Shown here one piece after another: positions 1 through 8,900 of a DNA stretch of 30,949 nucleotides (position 1 is the stretch's first letter; every line of letters begins with the position of its first letter). The DNA lies in the NCBI GenBank assembly GCA_027449805.1, contig DAIDKY010000002.1, positions 1 through 30,949 of the forward strand. Direction: 5' to 3'. The notes below the pieces were generated by a model that was given only the letters and a program-made list of their open reading frames with translations, was not told the DNA's origin and did not search any database. Source of the stretch: a bacterium (GTDB taxonomy: Bacteria > Patescibacteriota > Saccharimonadia > UBA4664). Position numbers and translations under genes: made by a program.

Positions 1-10
1 CCTGGCCTGC

Positions 11-16
11 TATAAT
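11..16 (+). promoter_or_regulatory. -10 box of a leaderless promoter (CNNM-family gene)
   Basis: A perfect TATAAT hexamer ends 7 nt before the A of the ATG at 23. Transcription would be expected to start at or within a base of the start codon, giving a leaderless mRNA. There is no Shine-Dalgarno sequence between them. The -35 region would lie outside the window. Confidence 0.6.
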
Positions 17-22
17 TCCCTT

Positions 23-985
23 ATGTTATTCATCGTCGCCGTTTTCCTGATCGCCTTAGCGGCTTTGTTCTCCGGTTTGAACTTGGGCTTAATGAGTCTT
101 GATAGCTTTGAACTTAAGCGCAAGGCCGATCTCGGTGACACCAATGCCGCCAAGGTATACGCGATCAGATCGCGTGGCAACCTGCTTTTGGTGACGTTAT
201 TGACCGGCAACGTGGCTGTTATCTCGGCTCTATCAATCGTCTTTGATTCGGTTTTTCACGGGGTAATTGCCGGTCTGCTGACGACGCTGTTAATTACGAT
301 CTTCGGCGAGATCCTGCCGCAGGCGGTAGTTGCCCGCTATGCCTTGGAAGTCGGCGCTTTCTTTGCCGACATGGTACGGGTCATTATGTTCATTCTTTAT
401 CCGATCTGCGCGCCGATGTCCTGGGCTCTCGACAAGGTTTTGGGCGACGAGTTGCCGACGGTCTACACCAAACAGGAGCTGGCACGTTTGGTGGCAGATC
501 ACCAGCATTATCGCGACAGCGGGATCGACCGCGATGAAGCGCGCATTGTACGGGGAGCTCTAACCTTTGGCGATCAGACGATCCGGCGGGTCATGACGCC
601 GCTCAGGGATGTCATGATGCTAGATAGCGACGAGGTTATCGATCATAAGCTGACCCATCGCCTTCGCGAGTCGGGTTATTCGCGGGTTCCTGTCTACGGA
701 ACCGATCGCAACGATATCCACGGCATTCTTTATGCTAAAGATCTTGTGGTGATCGATCCCGGGACCAAGCGTGTCGGCGAGGTTGCTCGGGCTAACGTAC
801 ATTTGGTCGACCAGGACGGCACGCTCGACGATGCCCTTAATGCCTTTCTCAAGAGTCGCAATCATCTCTTTATTGTTACCGGTAAAGAGAAGGAGGTTTG
901 CGGAATAGTTACAATCGAAGACGTCCTGGAGGAGATCATCGATCGCGAGATTACCGACGAGTTCGACCATCCCAAGGGGCGTTAA
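23..985 (+). CDS. CNNM/DUF21 and CBS-domain membrane protein (CorC/HlyC-like, without the C-terminal domain)
   Basis: This 320-residue protein has an N-terminal DUF21 (CNNM) membrane domain at about residues 1-140 with four hydrophobic segments and the family motif GEILPQ at 95-100. A tandem CBS pair follows at about 185-312, starting VMTP and ending in an acidic helix after CGIVTIEDVLEEI. CNNM/CorB proteins are linked to magnesium export or sensing, and the CBS pair usually binds an adenine nucleotide, so a divalent-cation transport role is inferred. Bacterial relatives of about 430 residues carry an extra CorC_HlyC domain after the CBS pair. Here the protein stops right after the CBS pair, so this is the short form. 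The ATG at 23 fits both the -10 box and the first membrane segment. Confidence 0.85.
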   Translation: MLFIVAVFLIALAALFSGLNLGLMSLDSFELKRKADLGDTNAAKVYAIRSRGNLLLVTLLTGNVAVISALSIVFDSVFHGVIAGLLTTLLITIFGEILPQAVVARYALEVGAFFADMVRVIMFILYPICAPMSWALDKVLGDELPTVYTKQELARLVADHQHYRDSGIDRDEARIVRGALTFGDQTIRRVMTPLRDVMMLDSDEVIDHKLTHRLRESGYSRVPVYGTDRNDIHGILYAKDLVVIDPGTKRVGEVARANVHLVDQDGTLDDALNAFLKSRNHLFIVTGKEKEVCGIVTIEDVLEEIIDREITDEFDHPKGR

Positions 986-1005
986 CGAAGATATTCGGTA
1001 TGGGT

Positions 1006-1011
1006 TAAGAT
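1006..1011 (+). promoter_or_regulatory. -10 box of a leaderless promoter
   Basis: TAAGAT ends 7 nt before the ATG at 1018, the same geometry as at 11-16. TTAACG at 982-987 is a weak -35 candidate with an 18-nt spacer. No Shine-Dalgarno sequence is present. Confidence 0.45.
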
Positions 1012-1017
1012 AAGACT

Positions 1018-1551
1018 ATGAAAGCAACTTTCCTTCTTATTGCGACCGCCCTCTTGATTGGAGCCGGCTTTGCCGTGCGGGCCGCTAACGCCAATTACGC
1101 TCATACTCAGGCCGCCCAGCTGGCGGCGGCAGAGGCGAATAGCGACACCACGACCAAACTCAACGGCCTCAAGCAATACGTCTCAACTCATAGCGGCTCG
1201 ACCATTACCGTCCAACTTACGGCAGCCTATGATGCCGCGGTGCGTCAGGCTCAGACCGAGGCCGCCGTGGCGGCGGCACCGAGCAGCAGTCTTTACGCGG
1301 CGGCCCAGGCAGCCTGTGCCGGCCACGCCATATCGACGGTCCAGGCCGCGTGCAATCAAGCCTATATCGAGTCACATAGCCCCGCGTCCAGCTCAACCAC
1401 GAATATCGTGCAGCCCAAACTATCGGATTACACTTATCATTTTATCGCTCCGTTTTTGGCTTTCGATCTGGCGACGCTCTCTTGGGGTATCGCATTTATA
1501 CTGATTCTCGTCCTGGTTGTACCGGTTTTGCGCCCGGCTCCCTATATTTAG
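1018..1551 (+). CDS. secreted or membrane-anchored hypothetical protein
   Basis: I do not recognise a named family. The 177-residue product has a signal peptide or N-terminal anchor at about residues 3-22, an Ala-rich exported region of about 115 residues, a Ser/Thr linker and a C-terminal hydrophobic segment at about 145-170 ending RPAPYI. Two cysteines about 12 residues apart (AACAGH and QAACNQ) could form an extracellular disulfide. It looks like the small two-anchor envelope proteins often seen in Saccharibacteria, but that is recollection and not a search. It starts 32 nt after the CNNM gene on the same strand and has its own leaderless-type -10 box. Function is unknown. Confidence 0.7.
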   Translation: MKATFLLIATALLIGAGFAVRAANANYAHTQAAQLAAAEANSDTTTKLNGLKQYVSTHSGSTITVQLTAAYDAAVRQAQTEAAVAAAPSSSLYAAAQAACAGHAISTVQAACNQAYIESHSPASSSTTNIVQPKLSDYTYHFIAPFLAFDLATLSWGIAFILILVLVVPVLRPAPYI

Positions 1552-1552
1552 C

Positions 1553-1581
1553 TTTACATAAACGTTTTGTTCGGGTATGCT
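1553..1581 (+). promoter_or_regulatory. sigma70-type promoter of the RRM gene
   Basis: TTTACA (1553-1558) and TATGCT (1576-1581) are separated by 17 nt. The predicted start near 1588 gives a leader of about 70 nt, unusually long for this window, and that leader contains the inverted repeat listed separately. Confidence 0.5.
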
Positions 1582-1621
1582 TCGGTCGTAACATTAGGAA
1601 TTTCGTCCTAGTCCGAGCTCG

Positions 1622-1657
1622 AACTTGGCTAGTCGATAAGTAAGCAGGAGCCAAGTT
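1622..1657 (+). promoter_or_regulatory. 5' leader inverted repeat overlapping the ribosome-binding site of the RRM gene
   Basis: AACTTGGCT (1622-1630) and AGCCAAGTT (1649-1657) are perfect 9-nt complements separated by 18 nt. The Shine-Dalgarno AGGAG at 1646-1650 sits at the base of the right arm, 9 nt before the GTG. Pairing would therefore place the right arm and part of the Shine-Dalgarno in a stem. A translational switch is an inference. Confidence 0.5.
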
Positions 1658-1659
1658 AA

Positions 1660-1929
1660 GTGGCAAAGAAACTATTCGTAGGGAATCTTCCTTACAGCAT
1701 GAACGATGATCAACTCCGCGAGTTGTTCGCAGAGTATGGCGAGGTGGCTTCGGCCAGTGTAATTATCGATCGGGCAACCGGTCGTTCCAAGGGCTTCGGC
1801 TTCGTTGAGCTGGCCGAGGATGCCGCCGCTGATGCAGCCATCGCCAAGGCCGACGGAAGCGAAGTCGAGGGACGTCGTCTGACGGTCTCAGAGGCTCGCC
1901 CCAAGACCGAGTTCGCTCCTCGCGACTAA
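1660..1929 (+). CDS. RRM-type single-domain RNA-binding protein (cold-shock-like)
   Basis: The 89-residue protein is a single RNA recognition motif. RNP2 is LFVGNL at residues 5-10 and RNP1 is KGFGFVEL at 44-51, with the aromatic RNA-stacking residues present. A short basic/acidic tail (ARPKTEFAPRD) replaces the Gly-rich tail of cyanobacterial Rbp proteins. Such proteins bind single-stranded RNA in the cytosol and are often cold-induced as RNA chaperones. The GTG at 1660 is chosen because AGGAG lies 9 nt upstream and the RRM begins immediately. It has its own promoter, a structured leader and a strong terminator, so it is a monocistronic unit, which suits a highly expressed and separately regulated protein. 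Confidence 0.93.
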   Translation: MAKKLFVGNLPYSMNDDQLRELFAEYGEVASASVIIDRATGRSKGFGFVELAEDAAADAAIAKADGSEVEGRRLTVSEARPKTEFAPRD

Positions 1930-1942
1930 TCTCGCAGGAACT

Positions 1943-1970
1943 AAAAAGCCGCCTGCAAAGGCGGTTTTTT
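1943..1970 (+). terminator. intrinsic terminator after the RRM gene
   Basis: A six-base stem CCGCCT/AGGCGG closed by a GCAA tetraloop (1949-1964) is followed by six T residues (1965-1970) and preceded by five A residues. It starts 14 nt after the RRM stop codon. The A-tract makes partial function on the opposite strand possible. Confidence 0.9.
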
Positions 1971-2050
1971 AGTGTTGCTAGAGGGTTTCCGTATCGTCGG
2001 GCGATTTTCATTTTACTCATAGGGTATTAAGCGATACGATAAAGGGGCTT

Positions 2051-2872
2051 ATGTTTAAACTATACCCCATGATCCGTATACTCACCGTCGTGGCGGCAAC
2101 TTTTGTCGTATCGGGGATTTCCTATAATGCCGTGGCGGCGGCTACCTCCTGGGGATATAGTTCGACCCAGAGTCTGGTTCAAGGGACGCTGGTGAGCCTC
2201 GATTCGTCTAAATCCAACAGCGTAGTTGCCACGACGACGGCCAACGCTAGTAAGATGATCGGCGTAGTGGTTCCGGGGGCATCGACGACAATCGAGTTTA
2301 CTGCCCCCGGAGCAAACATACAGGTGGCTGATAGCGGCGACGCGTCGGTGCTCGTCTCGGACCTAAACGGAAGCATTAAGGCAGGTGATCATATCGGTGC
2401 CTCACCACTCGACGGGATCGGTATGAAGGCAACGTCGGCCGGTATGACGGTCGGTATCGCTCTATCGAACTTTGACGCTACAAATTCGTTAACCAAAACG
2501 GTCAAGGATAATACCGGCTCCTCGCACCTCGTGCATATTGCCTTGGTCAAGGTGGTTCTTGGCGTCGGGACATACGCTCCATCGTCTACCTCGCCGAGTT
2601 ATATTCCGAGCGGTCTCCAGGCTCTCGCCAACACTATCTCCGGACACGCAACTCAACCCTGGCGGATCTTGGCCAGTCTAGCCATTATTGTGATCGTTTT
2701 AACGACGATGGCCGTACTCATCTATGCCAGTATTCATAGCAGTTTGGCTGCAATCGGGCGTAATCCGCTGTCGTCTCCGTCTGTCTATAAAAGTCTACTC
2801 CAGTTAGGTGTCGTCATGATCGGTCTGGCCTTTGCCGCCCTGCTCGGCGTCTATCTGTTGTTAGCGCATTAA
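2051..2872 (+). CDS. exported beta-domain protein with a c-ring-like transmembrane hairpin
   Basis: The product has 273 residues. A signal peptide or anchor spans about residues 8-30. A beta-rich exported domain covers about 45-170, with GTLVSLD, a GVVVPGAS strand-turn and an AGDHIGAS motif. A linker leads to two hydrophobic helices at about 207-227 and 247-271, joined by a short polar loop containing IGRNP (235-239). That hairpin resembles the proteolipid c subunit of F-type ATP synthase, whose loop carries R-(Q/N)-P. However, helix 2 has no Asp or Glu where the proton-carrying carboxylate should be, about 20 residues after the Arg. The beta domain resembles the last ~120 residues of the downstream giant protein. 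A second ATG at 2069 is a possible start. Function is unknown; a surface assembly or anchoring role is inferred. Confidence 0.75.
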   Translation: MFKLYPMIRILTVVAATFVVSGISYNAVAAATSWGYSSTQSLVQGTLVSLDSSKSNSVVATTTANASKMIGVVVPGASTTIEFTAPGANIQVADSGDASVLVSDLNGSIKAGDHIGASPLDGIGMKATSAGMTVGIALSNFDATNSLTKTVKDNTGSSHLVHIALVKVVLGVGTYAPSSTSPSYIPSGLQALANTISGHATQPWRILASLAIIVIVLTTMAVLIYASIHSSLAAIGRNPLSSPSVYKSLLQLGVVMIGLAFAALLGVYLLLAH

Positions 2873-2889
2873 ATTACAGAGTTTCGACT

Positions 2890-2917
2890 TTGAAAATTCA
2901 AGCATAAGCGGTAGAAT
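2890..2917 (+). promoter_or_regulatory. promoter of the giant surface protein gene
   Basis: TTGAAA (2890-2895) and TAGAAT (2912-2917) are 16 nt apart. The predicted start near 2924 leaves a leader of about 12 nt before the GTG at 2936. Only a weak GTAGG sits upstream of that codon. Confidence 0.5.
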
Positions 2918-2935
2918 TAAATAGCCTGTAGGTTT

Positions 2936-5900
2936 GTGAAAACCATAAGTTTGGGCGAGGGAGTTTTTCTACTGGATCAAGGTGAGACACAGATCAATCC
3001 GCCCGTACCAGACGGGGTAGTCGATAGTCCGGACGCAGCTTCGTCTGTTCCGGTAATGCTCAAGACGGCCCAGTCTATTGCGTCGGGCACGCCGACCATA
3101 CCGGTTACCGCGCCCGTCGCGACGACCGGAGTAACCGGCGGTTCCGTTGTGCCGACATCTCCCGGCCAAGCCCCCTTGCCAGCTCCGCCGCCAAGGCGGT
3201 TTAGAATTGGCAAAGTTGCCTCCAAGGTCGGTATCCTTGGTTTGTTATTGATCTTATTCACCGGCGGAGTGGTCGGGGTTGTGGCGGCTTACGGCCACGC
3301 TTTGACGACGAATCATACGTCGTCGGCCGCAAATATTACCGCTAACTACACTGCGGCGACGATACCGCTGTCTGATCTGGCTAAACTCGGTGACGTTTCC
3401 GTTGATAATACCGGTTCGCTCTCGATCAACGGTCTGCTGCGAGTGAACAGCTCGGAGATCTTTAGCCCGACAACTCAGCCGACAAGTGCTCAGCCGGGAC
3501 AGCTCTACTACGACAGCAGCACCAATACCCTGCGTTACTACAACGGACAGGCCTACGTCGATGTTCTAGGGGCCAATCAAAAGACGACCATTAACAACGC
3601 CAGCGGTAACTTTACTCTCGGTAATGGTTTGGCACTCAACGGCAACCAGCTATCGGCTACGGCACAGCAAGGAGTAATAAGTCTGCAGGGGCAGACCGGA
3701 GCCGTGACGCTGACAGATGGAGGGGGTATTAGTATTACCGGTACGACAATTACCAACACCGGTATTACCTCGATCGGCGGGGTTACGGGAAACATTAACG
3801 TTGGAGCCGGCTTGTCGATTGGCGGTGGAACCCTGGTCAATACCGGTGTTGCTACACTGACTACGAGCAGTCAAAGTCTTACCATTACTAAAGATGCCAG
3901 TAACAACTACGTCATCAGCGAGGTTACATCCGGTGTCGGCGGCGTTGTAACGCTCGGTCCTAGTACGCCTCAAGACGATCCCAGTAACAACCCATCGATC
4001 TCGATCAATAAAACCGGTAGCGGCAACCTAATCCAACTCTCTACCGGAGTGTCGGCGGTTAACAAATTTGTCGTCGATAGCGCGGGAGTCATTACACAGG
4101 GAACGATCGATGCTAGCCAAGTTTCTGGTACTCTCGGGGTTGGATCAGGGGGTACGGGGTTACAAACAGCGCCTACTGCCGGACAACTCTTAATCGGTAA
4201 CGGTACCGGTTATGCTCTTAATACCCTAACCGGCGGCAGCGGCATAAGTATCGATAGCACCTCAACGCCCGGACATATCACCATTAGTGCTCCGAGCAGC
4301 GGTTCTTGTAGCAGTTGTGCTTCGGCTAATCTATCCAACTTGGCATCGGTAGCCATAAACACCACTTTGCTGCCCGGTGCCGCCGGGGGCGTTAACTTGG
4401 GTAGTTCTACCTTGCCGTTCGGCCAGTTGAGCCTTTCCGGCAGCTCGCTCTCGCCGTCAATTAATAACTTCCTCATCACGGGGACCTCGACCCACGGCAC
4501 AGATACCATCACCCTGCCCGATAACACCGGAACAATCGCGGTTGCCGCGACCGGGCCATTATCACTCGACAGCACTACCGGCATCCTGTCTTGTTCTACC
4601 TGTCTTACGGGCGGCGGCTCAGGCGGCACCGGTGGGACAGCGGTAACCTCACTAGACGGCTTTACAGGACCAGTCACAATTCAAGGCAGCGGAGGATTAT
4701 CTGTAGGTAATGTCTCAGGCCAAATAACTCTGTCGCTCCCAAGCAACCTGGTGAACACAGTTAACGGTGGATCGGGAACGATTATTATCCAAGGAAGCGG
4801 AACCAATAATACAACTAGTGTCTTAGCCGACTCGACGACGACGCCAGGCACGACATACATAACGATAAGTGATGCAACTTCTACTACTAAGGGTTTGGCG
4901 AGCTTTAGTAGTACCGATCTGACCGTAACTAACGGAAATGTTGATACGATCCAAGGAATTAGCACTACGGCTAGCCCGACATTTAACAGTCTATCTTTGA
5001 CTACAGCTCTCGGAGTAGGAAATGGTGGAACCGGGCTTAATAGTGTAGCTCAGAATGGTCAGATCCTTATTGGTAATGGAGCTGGTTATACCCTGAATAC
5101 GCTTTCGGCCGGAAGTGGTGTTAGTATTACGAATACTGCAGGAGCAATATCAATAAGCGTACCTAGCGCAGGGAGCTGTGCTTCGTGCGCCAATCAGTCG
5201 TTATCGGATCTTGCCGGGGTTGCAATTAATACAAGCCTTACACCTGCAAGCAACGGAGCCATTGATTTAGGTTCGAGTACATATGCGTTTCGTAATGGTT
5301 ATCTTGCAGGCACAATGCAAATCGGTCTACAGGGAACACCGACCGGCCAACTCTATGTTAGCGGAAAAGTACCTACTAGCGTTCTTGGAACCGTCAACCT
5401 TAGTAGTGGTCCTACATCGACTGCTATATCCGGTAGTTATGCATATGTAACAAGTGCATATGGAAATAATCTTCAAGTTATCGATATTTCAAACCCTTCG
5501 AGTCCAGCAATAGTTGGCAGTGTTGCTACCGGCAACTTCCCGGTCTCTGTTGCTGTCTCCGGGCACTATGCTTATATAGTTAACCTAAATTCTAATACTC
5601 TCCAGGTAATTGATATATCCGATCCCACCAGTCCAGTTATGGTTGCGACGATTGCAACCGGTACCAGCCCGCGTTCTATCGCCGTCTCCGGCCGCTATGC
5701 TTACGTCGCAAACTTTACGTCGAACTCACTTCAAGTTATTGATATCTCCAACCCAATATACCCTAATGTTGTCGGGTCTGTCGCAATCGGTTCCAATACC
5801 CGTTCTATCGCCGTCTCCGGCCGCTATGCTTACCTTGCAAATTATGGTTCTAATACCATGCAAGTTATCGACGTTTCAAACCCCGCTAGTCCAACAGTCG

Positions 5901-8900
5901 TTGGCACCGTAACTACCCAAACCAATCCTGACTCGGTAGCTGTCTCCGGCCGCTATGCTTACGTCGTAAATTACGGTTCTAATAGTCTCCAGGTAATTGA
6001 TATTTCCAACCCCACCAATCCTTACGTGAAGTCTAGTGTAAATAGTGATGGGGCTAACCCAAATACCGTTATTGTTTCAGGCAACAATGCCTACGTGTTG
6101 AACTATAACTCATTTCTTCTCTCAACTTTCAACATCTCAAACCCAACAAATCCAATTTATTTGGGCTCATTTTCAGCTATTTATTATCCCTCGTCTCTAG
6201 CCGTCTCCGGCCGCTATGCTTACGCTACCGGAACATACTTTAACCAGCTTCAAACTTTTGATCTTGGAGGCACCTATAGTCAGAATTTGCAAGCCGGTAG
6301 TACCGAAACAGGAAGTTTACAGGTTGATAATACTGCCCTAATCTCGGGTAGCGCGGATATTGCAGGTGGAGCTACGATCGGTCAGAGCTTGGCGGTAAGC
6401 GGCGATGTAGGTGTTAACGGAAATCTACAGGTTAACTTTGGTGGCTCGCCAACCTTTAGCGTTAGCTCTAATAATGTAAATGTTGGTACCGGGCAGATGT
6501 ATGGTTCGGTATACAACACCAAAACAAATATTAGCCAAGTATCTGGTAGTTACGGTGCAGCAATGACATCTCTCAACACTACAAATGGAAACTATATATA
6601 CATCTTGGGGGGTGGAGATAATACCATATCTTATGGTCAACAGAATAGTGACGGCAGCATTATTAGCTGGACAACAAGCCCGGCTCTTCCTGTAAGCCTC
6701 TATGGAGCGATGGTTACAATCGATCCCAATTACGGCTACATTTATGTTGTAGGCGGCTACACTAGTATGGCGAGTGGTACAAATGCACAGGCAGCAATAT
6801 ATTATGCACCAATTAATCTGACAACAGGCTTTATCGGTTCCTGGACTACGGCTGCCAAGGGCCTAATAACTGGGGTCGGATTAGGCGGGGCTTATGCGAG
6901 TAACGGAGTTCTAACAGTATTTGGTGGTGCGACCCAAACTAGCGGCGCGGGATGTAGCGTGTATGGTTCCTTCTGCTTAGCGCCAACAGCCGGAACCGAG
7001 GTTTCTACTGTGCAATACACTAAACTTACGACCGGTGCACCGGGTAGCTGGAATACGACTACGCCTCTGCCGCAACCGCTAGCCAATTTTACGTTTTCTC
7101 CGTACTGGCAGTTTGGCGTTGGCTCATACATATATATAAATGGTGGGGTGAATTCAACTAATACGTCTGTTGGGAGTAACTATAGTACCCTTCGTAACGT
7201 GACTGACGGAACCGTTGGGGCATGGACCATCAATAATGGTTCAGTTACTAATTCCACACCTGGAGGAACGGTCTATTGTAGTACCGGGCTTAATTCGGGG
7301 CAGTGTACGGGTTCACCCATATTCTTCTCCACAAATAGCAGTTTAGGAGTCGCATATACCACCAGTAATCCTCCTAACGGCGGCTGGATTACTACTGGCG
7401 CGCCAGCCTTACTCCCAAGTTCAATGACGGCCATTGGCGGTTATCTTTATGGGCTCTCGACCTGGTCCTTCAACTCGCCTAATATCATGAGTCTGGGGTA
7501 TGGAAGTATCTCGACTTCTACCACAAGCCTTTCGGTGTCGAATACTATAATCAGTGCATCTATGGTAACTGGTACAGCCGCTGTTAAAAGCTTATCTAAT
7601 ACCACAAGTGCCTTTCAGGTTCAGAATGCTTCCGGGGCGGACACGTTAAGTGTCGATACACTCAATAATCGCGTCAACGTTGGAGCGACTGGTACTCCTA
7701 CAGGACAGCTCTATATTAGCGGGACTGTACCGACTGGTGCTACTGGAAGTGTTACTACCGGTAGTCAGCCATACTCCGTGGCTGTCTCCGGCTCTTATTC
7801 TTATGTGGTAAATCACGCAAGTAATACCCTTCAAGTCATCGACATCTCAAACCCCTCTAATCCCACGGTAGTTGGCTCAGTCGGCACTTCGAGTACCCCT
7901 AATAGCGTGGCCGTCTCTGGCCAGTATGCTTATGTAGGAGAAGCCAGTGCCCTTCAAGTCATCGACATCTCAAACCCCTCTAATCCTACGGTTATTGGAT
8001 CTCTTGGAATTGGTTTTCCAATAGCACGAAGTATATCTATATCTGGACGTTACTTATTTGGTCTCGGCGCTGCTGCTATGCGTGTCGTTGATATTTCAAA
8101 TCCGTCTAATCCCGTGCTTATTAAAAACGTTACAGTTAGCGGCAGCCCAGATGCCCTTACAGTCTACGGACGCTATGCTTATGTTGTAGGCGGAAGTTCT
8201 CCGGGCTACCTACAAATTATTGATATTTCCAACCCCACCAATCCAACGGTAGTTAGCACTCTTTCAGTTGGAGGTTTCAATTATTCGGTTACTGTTTCTG
8301 GCCGCTATGCGTATGTCGTAGGATCTTATTTCTCAAATGCCTTGATTGTCATCGACATCTCGAATCCAACTAACCCCACGCAGGTTGGATCAACCTCCAT
8401 AAATTCTTATCCGTATTCAGTTGCTTTATCTGGAAGTTTCGCTTATGTAGTAAATACATCTGGAACAGTTCAAGTTATCGACATTTCTAACCCAACTAGC
8501 CCCACTGCTATTGGCCAGAGCACAGCAATTTCTTCTAGCTCGGACTTATACGGAATCGCCATCTCCGGCCGCTATGCCTATGTTGTTGATTATGGCTTGA
8601 ATGCGCTCCGAGTCTTCGATCTTGGAGGTGCCTACAGCCAGAGCCTACAGGCCGGCAGTACTCAAACAGGCAGCCTGATGGTAGGCACCAACGCTTCGGT
8701 TACTGGCGACGCCAGTATTCAAGGCGGACTAAGCGTCGGACGGAGCTTGCAAGTTAGCGGCGACTTTGCCAATAGCGGTTCGGCTTTGTTCCAGAACACG
8801 ACTAACTCGGCAGTCGCTCTGCAAGTTAAGACGACCAGCGGCCTCAGTACATTTAATATCGATAACACTAATCAGAACGTCGGGATAAGCGGGTTGTCGA

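Noticed and set aside
2051..2872. Calling this gene ATP synthase subunit c (atpE).
   Set aside because: The hairpin is suggestive, but the essential carboxylate is absent, the protein is 273 residues with a large exported domain, and it is not in the operon.
4210..4677. Long antisense open frame inside the giant gene.
   Set aside because: Such frames (also 9397-9954) are expected opposite Gly/Thr/Ser-rich repeats, and there is no start signal or domain.
5681..6223. Regularly spaced repeats considered as a CRISPR array.
   Set aside because: The spacing is a multiple of three within an open frame, the spacers encode the same propeller unit, and no cas genes are present.
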